DNA from: an uncultured Clostridia bacterium
GTDB lineage: Bacteria; Bacillota; Clostridia; Oscillospirales; Acutalibacteraceae
Direction: 5' to 3'
Assembly (NCBI GenBank): GCA_937884975.1
Contig: CAKZZS010000054.1
Coordinates: 1-33,386, forward strand
Length of the DNA: 33,386 bases
Translations under genes and position numbers: made by a program
Notes under the pieces: model-generated
Told to the model about the DNA's origin: nothing
The model's database searches: none
What the model saw: only the letters and a program-made list of their open reading frames with translations
Part shown: piece by piece, positions 24,355-31,550 of the stretch
How positions within the stretch are numbered: the first letter of the stretch is position 1
How the letters are laid out: each line of letters starts with the position of its first letter

Positions 24355-25992
24355 ATGGCAAAACAGATTATTTACGGTGAAGAGGCAAGAAAGGCCCTTC
24401 AGTCAGGTATCGACAAGCTTTCCGATACCGTTAAAATCACTCTCGGCCCCAAGGGCAGAAACGTGGTTCTTGATAAGAAATACGGCGCTCCGCTTATTAC
24501 AAACGACGGCGTAACAATTGCAAAGGAAATTGAGCTTGAGGACGCATTTGAGAATATGGGCGCCCAGCTCGTTAAGGAAGTTGCAACAAAGACAAATGAC
24601 GTTGCAGGCGATGGCACAACAACCGCCACTCTTCTTGCACAGGCTCTTGTCCGCGAGGGAATGAAGAATGTTGCCGCAGGCGCAAATCCCATGGTTGTTA
24701 AAAAGGGTATCCAGAAGGCGGTTGACGCTACGGTTGAGTCCGTAAAGTCAAATTCAAAGGGCGTTGAGTCCTCCGACGATATTGCAAGAGTTGCAACCGT
24801 TTCCGCAGCTGACGAATATATCGGCTCTCTTATTGCCGACGCTATGGAAAAGGTTTCTTCCGACGGCGTTATCACAATTGAGGAGTCAAAGACAAGCGAA
24901 ACCTACTGTGACGTAGTTGAGGGCATGCAGTTTGACCGCGGCTACATTTCACCTTATATGGTAACCGATACCGATAAGATGGAAGCCGTTATTGACGACG
25001 CATATATCCTTATTACCGATAAGAAGATTTCAAATGTTCAGGAAATTCTTCCTCTTCTTGAGCAGATAGTTAAGGCAGGTCAAAAGCTTGTTATTGTTGC
25101 AGAGGACGTTGAGGGCGAGGCTCTTTCGACAATTCTTGTGAATAAGCTTCGCGGAACATTTACCTGCGTATGCGTCAAGGCTCCGGGCTTTGGCGACAGA
25201 AGAAAGGAAATGCTTCAGGATATTGCAATTCTTACAGGCGGCGAGGTTATCACCTCCGACCTCGGACTTGAATTAAAGGACGCTACTGTTGAGTCACTCG
25301 GCAGAGCGAAGCAGGTAAAGATTTCAAAGGAAAATACAATTATCGTTGACGGCGCAGGCTCGTCGGACGCTATAAAGGCTCGCGTTGCCCAGATCCGTTC
25401 GCAGCTTGAGGCTACAACAAGCGAATTCGACAGAGAAAAGCTTCAGGAAAGACTTGCAAAGCTTGCAGGCGGCGTTGCAGTTGTACGCGTAGGCGCTGCA
25501 ACCGAAACCGAAATGAAGGAAAAGAAGCTGCGTATTGAGGACGCTCTTGCGGCTACAAAGGCTGCTGTTGAAGAGGGCTGCGTAGCAGGCGGCGGCGTTG
25601 CGCTTCTCAACGCTATCCCCGCTGTTAAAAAGCTGCTTGACGAAACGGATGACGCTGACGAAAAGACGGGCGTAAGAATTGTTCTTAAGGCAATTGAAGA
25701 GCCTGTTCGCCAGATAGCCGCAAACGCAGGACTTGAGGGCAGCGTTATTATTGACGGTATTCTCCGTTCGGGTAAGACGGGCTACGGCTTTAACTTCGCG
25801 AAGGAAGAATATACCGATATGTTTGAAGCAGGTATTCTTGACCCGACAAAGGTTACCCGTTCAGCTCTCCAGAATGCGGCTTCAGTAGCGGCAATGGTTC
25901 TTACAACCGAGTCGCTTGTTGCCGATATTCCCGATCCCCAGGCTGAGGCTGCGGCGGCTGCCGCAATGGCTTCCCAGGGCGGAATGTATTAA
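24355..25992 (+). CDS. groEL: Chaperonin GroEL
   Basis: This 545-residue 60 kDa chaperonin folds cytosolic proteins with ATP. Family segments include KQIIYGEEARKALQSGIDKL, ITLGPKGRNVVLDKKYG, NDVAGDGTTTATLLAQAL (ATP site), KAPGFGDRRKEML and EEGCVAGGGVALLNA. The C-terminus ends SQGGMY, a short version of the usual GGM tail. AAGGAGTTGATT precedes the ATG. A strong terminator follows. Confidence 0.98.
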   Translation: MAKQIIYGEEARKALQSGIDKLSDTVKITLGPKGRNVVLDKKYGAPLITNDGVTIAKEIELEDAFENMGAQLVKEVATKTNDVAGDGTTTATLLAQALVREGMKNVAAGANPMVVKKGIQKAVDATVESVKSNSKGVESSDDIARVATVSAADEYIGSLIADAMEKVSSDGVITIEESKTSETYCDVVEGMQFDRGYISPYMVTDTDKMEAVIDDAYILITDKKISNVQEILPLLEQIVKAGQKLVIVAEDVEGEALSTILVNKLRGTFTCVCVKAPGFGDRRKEMLQDIAILTGGEVITSDLGLELKDATVESLGRAKQVKISKENTIIVDGAGSSDAIKARVAQIRSQLEATTSEFDREKLQERLAKLAGGVAVVRVGAATETEMKEKKLRIEDALAATKAAVEEGCVAGGGVALLNAIPAVKKLLDETDDADEKTGVRIVLKAIEEPVRQIAANAGLEGSVIIDGILRSGKTGYGFNFAKEEYTDMFEAGILDPTKVTRSALQNAASVAAMVLTTESLVADIPDPQAEAAAAAAMASQGGMY

Positions 25993-26007
25993 AAAATAAA
26001 TTAAAAG

Positions 26008-26043
26008 AAATACGCGTCAGTGCTTACTGGCGCGTATTTTTAT
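26008..26043 (+). terminator. groESL terminator
   Basis: AAATACGCGTCAGT and ACTGGCGCGTATTT pair with one mismatch around GCTT, followed by T residues. Confidence 0.85.
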
Positions 26044-26137
26044 ACTTTCAAAAACCAATAAATTGTGTATAAATATACCAAAATATGGTAAAATAACTAA
26101 TAATTAAACATTTTTTGAGAAAAAATAAAAGTTTTAC

Positions 26138-26166
26138 TTGACTAAACTGAATTTTTTGAGTATTAT
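26138..26166 (+). promoter_or_regulatory. Promoter of the SigH-like sigma factor gene
   Basis: TTGACT (26138-26143) and TATTAT (26161-26166) are 17 bases apart, about 36 bases before the TTG start. Confidence 0.7.
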
Positions 26167-26202
26167 TATACCATCTAAAACTATAAAAAGTGGGGGACTA
26201 TT

Positions 26203-26778
26203 TTGAATTCTGTTCGTTCAGACGAAATTAAAAGGAGTTCGGATGAAGCCCTCGCGCAAATGGCGCAGAACGGAAACCGTGACGCTGAAAATGAACTTGT
26301 TGTCCGCGCGCTTCCTACGGTTAAATTTCTCGTCGGCACTTTCTCAAGTCCCGATAATTCCGTAGGTGAGGACGATTTTATTCAGGAAGCTTTGCTCGGT
26401 GTTCTCTCCGCCATTCATTCTTACAATAAGGATAGAGGAGCAGGGTTTATGACCTTTGCTTCACGGTGCGCTCTTAACCGCGTTTTGACCTTTTCCAAAA
26501 AGACGTCATCGCACTCTATTCCCGTTCTTTCACTTGGCGATTCCCCATTGGCAAATCAGCTTTTGTCTGAGCCGGAGGCGCTGTTGGTAGCGGATGAAAG
26601 CTATAAAAAGTTCATAAAGTCGGTTCGTCTTGCTTTGACCGAGACCGAGCTTAAGGTGCTTAACTGTTATCTTAAGGGATTAAGCTATGAAAAAATCTCT
26701 TCTGAAACGGGACTTACACCCAAAGCGGTTGACAACGCTCTTTTCAGGGCGCGTAAAAAAATCAAGGCAATGCGTTGA
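26203..26778 (+). CDS. Sigma-70-family sigma factor, SigH-like
   Basis: The 191-residue protein has region 2 (DEALAQMAQNGNRDAENELV, EDDFIQEALLGVLSAIHSYN, GFMTFASRCALNRVL) and a region 4 helix-turn-helix (LTETELKVLNCYLKGLSYEK, ISSETGLTPKAVDNALFRAR), with no region 3. This layout and the ETELKVL...LKGLSYEKI...KAVDNAL pattern fit the SigH group of Firmicutes sigma factors. The start is a TTG at 26203 with GTGGGGGA upstream. Whether it is the sporulation SigH itself or a paralogue cannot be decided from the window. A tRNA-like leader for the next gene begins seven bases after its stop codon. Confidence 0.85.
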   Translation: MNSVRSDEIKRSSDEALAQMAQNGNRDAENELVVRALPTVKFLVGTFSSPDNSVGEDDFIQEALLGVLSAIHSYNKDRGAGFMTFASRCALNRVLTFSKKTSSHSIPVLSLGDSPLANQLLSEPEALLVADESYKKFIKSVRLALTETELKVLNCYLKGLSYEKISSETGLTPKAVDNALFRARKKIKAMR

Positions 26779-26785
26779 CTATATA

Positions 26786-26860
26786 TGGCCTATAGCTCAA
26801 GAGTAGAGCATTTTGTATTTATTTACCGAAGGACGACGGTGCAATTCCGCCAAAGGTCAA
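26786..26860 (+). ncRNA. tRNA-like structure in the leader of the zinc-ribbon gene
   Basis: TGGCCTA (26786) pairs with AAGGTCA (to 26859) as an acceptor-like stem with one mismatch and one G-T pair. TA then GCTC-aagagta-GAGC follows the usual tRNA order of position 8/9 and D arm. GACGG-TGCAATT-CCGCC forms a T arm with one mismatch and a seven-base loop. The segment in place of the anticodon arm (TTTTGTATTTATTTACC) does not form a normal arm, and the D loop lacks GG. It is therefore not a functional tRNA. It may be a tRNA mimic or a decayed tRNA in the 5' untranslated region. Confidence 0.5.
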
Positions 26861-26882
26861 AAATAAAAGCGAGGTAGCCAAA

Positions 26883-27161
26883 ATGTACGAAGACAAGACC
26901 CTTACTTGTAAGGATTGCGGTAAAGAATTTGTATTTACTGCAGGCGAGCAGGAGTTTTACGCAGAAAAAGGCTTTGTAAATGAGCCTTTACGCTGTAAGG
27001 AATGCCGTGACGCTCGCAAAGCTGCCGCAAGGGGCGAAAGAGAATGGCATACAGCCATCTGTGCTAAGTGCGGCAAAGAAGCAAAAGTCCCGTTTATGCC
27101 CCGTGATGACCGTCCCGTATACTGCAGCGAATGCTTTGCAGAAATAAAGGGCGAAGAATAA
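26883..27161 (+). CDS. Zinc-ribbon domain protein
   Basis: This 92-residue cytoplasmic protein contains two Cys4 zinc sites: CKDCGKEFVF with LRCKECRDARK in the first half, and CAKCGKEAKVPF with PVYCSECF in the second. The N-terminal part matches the probable zinc-ribbon family of Firmicutes (LTCKDCGKEFVFTAGEQEFY). Function is unknown; nucleic acid binding is plausible. GAGGTAG precedes the ATG. The leader holds a tRNA-like fold, which may regulate it. Confidence 0.92.
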   Translation: MYEDKTLTCKDCGKEFVFTAGEQEFYAEKGFVNEPLRCKECRDARKAAARGEREWHTAICAKCGKEAKVPFMPRDDRPVYCSECFAEIKGEE

Positions 27162-27180
27162 ATCATAAAAAGATTTATTG

Positions 27181-27221
27181 AAAAACCAGCCGTCGGGTTA
27201 ATCACCCGTCGGCTGGTTTTT
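27181..27221. terminator. Terminator after the zinc-ribbon gene
   Basis: AACCAGCCGTCGGGT and ACCCGTCGGCTGGTT form a 15-base stem with one mismatch and a TAATC loop, flanked by A and T tracts. Confidence 0.9.
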
Positions 27222-27249
27222 ATTCTTGCGTTCCTTCAAAAAATCAAGC

Positions 27250-27403
27250 ACGGTTTTTAATGGTATGTTTGCCCTTACTCTTCGTTAAAAATACTCGCAA
27301 TACACAAAGTATTACTGCGTTTTTTGCCTCGATTAAGAACAAACCTACACCTTAAAAACTGTTTCACACAAAAGGCGTTAAGGTTTTCCTTAACGCCTTT
27401 TTG
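27250..27403. repeat. Composite inverted-repeat element, copy 2
   Basis: The core CGTTAAAAATACTCGCAATA (27293) with AATAC/GTATT hairpin and CTGCGTTTTTTGCCTCG closely resembles the core at 15835-15890. It is flanked by imperfect inverted arms (CGGTTTTTAATGGTATGTTTG and CAAACCTACACCTTAAAAACTG). A hairpin AAAAGGCGTTAAGG/CCTTAACGCCTTTT (27370-27401) follows, as in copy 1, and can terminate both ways. The outer 38-base ends of copy 1 are not obvious here. No gene is present. Confidence 0.65.
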
Positions 27404-27447
27404 CGCGCTTGAATTTTTTTCAGTCACGCTTTTATATTTTTTAGTTT

Positions 27448-28134
27448 TTATTTTGACTCTTTCTTTTTGAAAAGCTTTCCCAGGTCAATTGAGTTTACCT
27501 TTTTGATAAGAGGAGATTCGCTCTTATCAAACCATTTGAGTAAGGCAGAAGCTATAACGCAAGCCATAATTCCCGAGAAAATACCGATTATCATTCCGCC
27601 GATAACGTCAGTCGGATAGTGAACGCAAAGGTAAATTCTCGAACAAGCCGTGCCAAGAGCAATAACGGGGAAGAGCCATGCTATGTACTTTTTATTGTTT
27701 CTTGCAAAGGTAATGCACATTGAAACCGCGATTTCAAACGCGCCGGTTGTGTGACCCGACGGGAAGCTCTTGTCGCTTTCTTCGTGAGCGCCGACTGCCT
27801 GCCACCACTTGTAGAAAACGTCATCCTGAAGCGTGACATAGGGTCTTGCGCGGTCAATAAGCGGCTTTGCGATGAGGTTCGTTATAAGCGTGCCTAAAAA
27901 TATTGCGAAAAACAGCGGCGCGCCGTATTTTCTCGTCTTTTTGAAAAGGCAGAGAACAATTGCGACAAGCATCATCGGAATAACAAATAATTCGTCACCG
28001 AAAAAGGTGAAAATATTTGCAACAACCGTCATAAATGCGCTCTGGATGTGTGAGAATGCCGTAAAGATGGCATAGTCAAAGCCGTGGAAGGTTTCGTTGA
28101 GCCATTCGCCGACGGTAAGAAGAGGTAAATACAT
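27448..28134 (-). CDS. PAP2-family phosphatase, membrane-bound
   Basis: Type-2 phosphatidic acid phosphatases dephosphorylate lipid phosphates such as undecaprenyl pyrophosphate at the membrane. All three catalytic motifs are present: KPLIDRARP, PSGH in SFPSGHTTGAFEIAV, and SRIYLCVHYPTD. Around six membrane segments surround them, followed by a basic cytoplasmic tail. The ATG at 28134 (MYLPLLTVGEW) is preferred because CGGAG lies nine bases upstream; another ATG at 28143 directly abuts that site. The substrate is not known. Confidence 0.92.
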   Translation of the reverse strand: MYLPLLTVGEWLNETFHGFDYAIFTAFSHIQSAFMTVVANIFTFFGDELFVIPMMLVAIVLCLFKKTRKYGAPLFFAIFLGTLITNLIAKPLIDRARPYVTLQDDVFYKWWQAVGAHEESDKSFPSGHTTGAFEIAVSMCITFARNNKKYIAWLFPVIALGTACSRIYLCVHYPTDVIGGMIIGIFSGIMACVIASALLKWFDKSESPLIKKVNSIDLGKLFKKKESK

Positions 28135-28208
28135 CTTAATCATCTCCGTTTCATTTTGTATCCTTTATTATATCAAAAAAGAAAAATAATTCAATATCAT
28201 TTTAAAGG

Positions 28209-28238
28209 TTGACTTGAGGGTGCAGTAAAAATTATAAT
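28209..28238 (+). promoter_or_regulatory. Promoter of the AlkD-like gene
   Basis: TTGACT (28209-28214) and TATAAT (28233-28238) are 18 bases apart. The predicted transcript starts at about 28245, almost on the start codon. Confidence 0.75.
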
Positions 28239-28255
28239 ATGTACGGGTGAACAAT

Positions 28256-28939
28256 ATGACTGAAATACAAAAATTCCTTTTTGAAAATCAGGATTTAAAA
28301 TACCGCGATTTTTCTTCAAAGCTTATTCCGAATATAAAAAAAGAAAAAATAATCGGCGTAAGAGCGCCCGTTCTTAAAGAAAAGGCGAGGCAGATGTATC
28401 TTGACGGGACGTATAAAAAGTTCATTTCCCGTCTGCCGCATAAGTACCTTGAAGAAAATTCGCTTCACGGCTATATCCTTTGCCGTATTAAGGATTACGG
28501 CGAGCTGATAGACGAAACCGAAAGGTTTTTGCCTTTTATTGATAACTGGGCGGTGTGCGATACGGTAAGACCGGCTGCGTTCAAAAAGCATAAAGAGGAA
28601 CTGCTCGAAAAAACAGAGGAATGGATTATATCCGAAAGGGAATATACAAAAAGATTTGCAATAGGAATGCTTATGAGCTATTTTCTTGACGGGGATTTCA
28701 GGAAAGAACAGCTTGAAAAAGTCGCAAAAGCCGACAGTGAGGAATATTATATCAGTATGATGGCGGCGTGGTACTTTGCTACTGCGCTTGCAAAGCAGTA
28801 CGAGCCTGCGGTAAAGTACATTGAAAACAAAAGGCTTTTGCCGCTCACTCATAACAGGGCTATCCAAAAGGCGGTTGAAAGCCGACGTATTTCGGACGAG
28901 AGGAAGGAATACCTTAAAAAGTTCAGAATAAAAAATTAA
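28256..28939 (+). CDS. DNA alkylation repair protein, AlkD-like
   Basis: The 227-residue protein is an all-helical HEAT-like repeat protein of the AlkC/AlkD DNA glycosylase superfamily, which removes alkylated bases. Recognisable segments are GVRAPVLKEKARQMY, LEENSLHGYILCRI, FIDNWAVCDTVRPAAFKKHK and AIGMLMSYFL. The W in NWAVCD corresponds to the conserved region of the substrate cleft. The ATG at 28256 is chosen since GGGTGA lies five bases upstream; a GTG at 28247 is also in frame. The promoter is so close that little or no 5' leader exists. Confidence 0.88.
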   Translation: MTEIQKFLFENQDLKYRDFSSKLIPNIKKEKIIGVRAPVLKEKARQMYLDGTYKKFISRLPHKYLEENSLHGYILCRIKDYGELIDETERFLPFIDNWAVCDTVRPAAFKKHKEELLEKTEEWIISEREYTKRFAIGMLMSYFLDGDFRKEQLEKVAKADSEEYYISMMAAWYFATALAKQYEPAVKYIENKRLLPLTHNRAIQKAVESRRISDERKEYLKKFRIKN

Positions 28940-28968
28940 GAAATAAAAGATAAAAAATAGAAAATCCC

Positions 28969-28997
28969 TTGACTTTTTACTGTCGGGGGATTAAAAT
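28969..28997 (+). promoter_or_regulatory. Promoter of the metal ATPase gene
   Basis: TTGACT (28969-28974) and TAAAAT (28992-28997) are 17 bases apart, followed at once by the ArsR-type operator. Confidence 0.8.
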
Positions 28998-29008
28998 AAA
29001 TATAACAG

Positions 29009-29024
29009 TTGAACAGTTGCTCAA
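29009..29024 (+). promoter_or_regulatory. ArsR/SmtB-type operator
   Basis: TTGAACAGTTGCTCAA fits the TGAACA-N2-TGTTCA pattern bound by ArsR/SmtB metal sensors with one mismatch. Extended to 29032 it forms a longer dyad ending CCGTTCAA. It lies just after the transcription start, a repressing position. No arsR-type gene is in the window. Confidence 0.7.
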
Positions 29025-29045
29025 CCGTTCAAGGGAGGCGTTATA

Positions 29046-30926
29046 ATGGAAAAGGAAAATAAACAAAGGCTCATAAGAATAATTCTTTCAGCCGTTTTGC
29101 TTGCAGCGGCGTTTACCGTAGATAAGCTTCTTTCACTGCCTTTGTGGGCAAGTCTTATTATGTTTCTTGTGCCTTATCTTGTTGCAGGATACGACGTTCT
29201 GCTTGAAGCAGGGGAGAACATAATTCATTTCGATTTCTTCGATGAAGATTTTCTTATGGCGCTTGCAACCGTCGGCGCGCTTGCCATAGGCTTTATCCCC
29301 GGCGCCAAGCCGCAGTTTGCGGAGGCGGTATTTGTAATGCTGTTCTTCCAGGTGGGCGAATTCTTTGAGGACCTTGCGGAGGATAAGGCAAGAGAATCCG
29401 TCACTACGCTGATGGATTTACAGCCGGGAATAGTCCATCTTGACGGTGAAACAGTAACTGACGTCAACGCCGAGGACGTCCCGACGGGCAGCGTAATAAT
29501 TGTAAAACCGGGTGAAAGAATACCGCTTGACGGCGTTGTTGTTGAGGGCAAAAGCTCTCTTGATACAAGGGCGTTGACGGGCGAAAGCGTACCCCTTGAC
29601 GTAAAAGAAAACGAAAAAGTTGTTTCGGGCTGTGTGAATATGAGCGGAGTGTTAAAAATCCGCACCTCGTCCGTTTTGAGCGAATCGACGGCGGCAAGAA
29701 TTCTTGACCTTGTCGAAAATGCGGCGGAGAAGAAATCAAAGAGCGAAAGCTTTATAAGAAAGTTTGCCCGTTACTATACTCCTGCGGTTGTTATCGGCGC
29801 ATTGATTCTTGCGTTTATTCCGCCGATTATAAGCGGCGATTTTGCCGCTTCCTTTGCAAAATGGCTTTACAGGGCGCTGACCTTCCTTATAGTTTCCTGT
29901 CCGTGCGCGCTTGTTGTATCCGTTCCGCTTTCGTTTTTCGGCGGCATAGGCAAGGCGAGCGAAAACGGAATTCTCATAAAGGGTTCGAACTATATGGATA
30001 TGCTCGCAAACACCACTGCGGTGGTGTTTGATAAGACGGGTACTCTCACACAGGGCGTTTTTCAGGTCAGCGAAGCTAAATGCTTCGGCTGTGAGGAAAA
30101 GGAGCTGCTGTTTCTTGCCGCCTCGGCGGAAAAGTTTTCCACGCACCCGATAGCGCAGTCGTTAAGTCAGGCGTACAACGTTTACGGCGAACAGCTTTCT
30201 TCTTCTGTTTCCGAGGTCGAAGAAGCGGCAGGACTCGGAGTTAAGGCAAACGTTGACGGAAAAACAGTTCTTGCCGGAAACGTAAGCCTTATGGAAAAAT
30301 TCGGCGTCGATTACACCGCCTGCGACAAATCGGGAACGGTTGTGTACGTTGCTATGGACGGAGTATTTATGGGATATATTCTCATTTCCGACAGGGTTAA
30401 AACGGATATAGTTAAGGCAATTGAAAAAATCAAGCAGCAGGGCGTTCTTTCAACGGTTATGCTTACGGGCGATAAGGAGGAAATAAGCAGGCAGGTCGCG
30501 TCCGAGCTTGGTATTGACAGCTATTTTGCCGAGCTTCTTCCCACCGATAAGGTTGAAAAAATTGAAAGCGTTATAGCCGAAAACGAAAGCGGCGCAGTCG
30601 TTTTTGTCGGCGACGGAATAAACGACGCTCCCGTTCTCAAGCGCGCCGACGTCGGCGTTGCAATGGGCTCAATGGGCTCCGAAGCGGCGATAGAAGCAGC
30701 GGACGTCGTCATAATGGACGATAATCTTTCGAAGCTTTCAACCGCGATTTCGATTTCAAGACGTACCATAGGCATTGCAAAGCAGAATATCTTTTTTGCA
30801 ATAACGGTAAAGCTTTGCGTGCTTGCGCTGTCGGCTGTCGGTTTGGCTCCGCTTTCGCTTGCGGTATTTGCCGACGTGGGCGTGCTTGTGCTTGCGGTAG
30901 TAAACGCAATGAGAGCTTTAAAATAA
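29046..30926 (+). CDS. Heavy-metal-transporting P1B-type ATPase (Zn/Cd/Co type)
   Basis: The 626-residue membrane pump exports divalent metals using ATP. It has the TGES loop (RALTGESVPLDV, about residue 177), the metal-site CPC in LIVSCPCALVVSVPLSFFGG (about 285), the phosphorylation site DKTGTLTQG (about 328), the HP motif STHPIAQSL, and VGDGINDAPVLKRADVGVAM. CPC with the ArsR-type operator favours Zn/Cd rather than copper. No N-terminal heavy-metal-associated CXXC domain is present, which makes it shorter than typical CadA/ZntA. GGGAGG precedes the ATG. Confidence 0.94.
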   Translation: MEKENKQRLIRIILSAVLLAAAFTVDKLLSLPLWASLIMFLVPYLVAGYDVLLEAGENIIHFDFFDEDFLMALATVGALAIGFIPGAKPQFAEAVFVMLFFQVGEFFEDLAEDKARESVTTLMDLQPGIVHLDGETVTDVNAEDVPTGSVIIVKPGERIPLDGVVVEGKSSLDTRALTGESVPLDVKENEKVVSGCVNMSGVLKIRTSSVLSESTAARILDLVENAAEKKSKSESFIRKFARYYTPAVVIGALILAFIPPIISGDFAASFAKWLYRALTFLIVSCPCALVVSVPLSFFGGIGKASENGILIKGSNYMDMLANTTAVVFDKTGTLTQGVFQVSEAKCFGCEEKELLFLAASAEKFSTHPIAQSLSQAYNVYGEQLSSSVSEVEEAAGLGVKANVDGKTVLAGNVSLMEKFGVDYTACDKSGTVVYVAMDGVFMGYILISDRVKTDIVKAIEKIKQQGVLSTVMLTGDKEEISRQVASELGIDSYFAELLPTDKVEKIESVIAENESGAVVFVGDGINDAPVLKRADVGVAMGSMGSEAAIEAADVVIMDDNLSKLSTAISISRRTIGIAKQNIFFAITVKLCVLALSAVGLAPLSLAVFADVGVLVLAVVNAMRALK

Positions 30927-31032
30927 AAGCTGTTACTAACGCTTGTGCCAGTGACATTTAAAAAAAGAAGAATTATAATAGCCTTGTATAAACGAAGTGC
31001 TTTATACTAAATTTTTTACGGAGGTTATTATT

Positions 31033-31452
31033 ATGAAAAAGAATGTTCTGGCAGTTTTGGCAGTTCTTGCCTGTCTTGCGCTTGTAATTTGCGTATTTGC
31101 AGCGTGCAAGAGTAAAAAGATCGATACTCCTTCGGAAAGTCCTTCCTCTTCCCAGGAAGCGCAGAGTGTTGAAGCTGAAAGCAACGAAGCAGAGAATGCG
31201 GCTTCGGGCGCCATTATAGGCTCGTGGGAATACACAAGCGGCGGTTATGTATACACCTTCAATGAGGACGGTACAGGCAGCTACACCGCAGGCTCAACAG
31301 TTATGGAGTTTACCTATGAGGATGACGGAAGCACCGTTAAAATTCTCTATACTGGTAACACCTCGCCTAACGAATTTGCTTATACAATAAGCGGCAACAC
31401 CCTTTCAATTGAAGACAGCTTCGGCGAAAAGGTTGAGTACACTAAAAAATAA
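31033..31452 (+). CDS. Small lipoprotein with a DUF5640-like C-terminal domain
   Basis: This 139-residue protein has a lipoprotein signal peptide (MKKNVLAVLAVLACLALVIC) with lipobox VFAAC, so the mature protein starts with a lipid-modified Cys at about residue 25. A Ser/Glu-rich linker follows. The C-terminal domain IIGSWEYTSGGYVYTFNEDG resembles lipocalin-like domains of Firmicutes surface proteins (TFNEDGTGSYT). GGAGGTTATT precedes the ATG at 31033; an upstream in-frame non-ATG start at 30997 is unlikely. Function is unknown. It ends at a strong terminator. Confidence 0.88.
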   Translation: MKKNVLAVLAVLACLALVICVFAACKSKKIDTPSESPSSSQEAQSVEAESNEAENAASGAIIGSWEYTSGGYVYTFNEDGTGSYTAGSTVMEFTYEDDGSTVKILYTGNTSPNEFAYTISGNTLSIEDSFGEKVEYTKK

Positions 31453-31473
31453 ATCAGCTTTTTTCTGTTTTCA

Positions 31474-31501
31474 GCGGACAGTTTTTAACTGTCCGCTTTT
31501 T
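31474..31501 (+). terminator. Lipoprotein gene terminator
   Basis: GCGGACAGTT and AACTGTCCGC form a perfect stem with a TTT loop, followed by TTTTT. Confidence 0.9.
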
Positions 31502-31515
31502 GCTTTTATTACCAC

Positions 31516-31543
31516 TTGATTTAGTTTAGAAAAAATGTATAAT
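31516..31543 (+). promoter_or_regulatory. Promoter of the GH25 gene (apparently leaderless)
   Basis: TTGATT (31516-31521) and a perfect TATAAT (31538-31543) are 16 bases apart. The ATG lies only seven bases after TATAAT, so transcription would begin at or next to the start codon. Confidence 0.75.
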
Positions 31544-31550
31544 AGTTTTT

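Noticed and set aside
26786..26860. A functional tRNA gene
   Set aside because: The anticodon stem does not pair, the D loop lacks GG, and the acceptor and T stems have mismatches.
29225..29739. Minus-strand frames of 91-146 codons inside the metal ATPase gene
   Set aside because: They are shadows of a strongly conserved plus-strand gene and show no family features.
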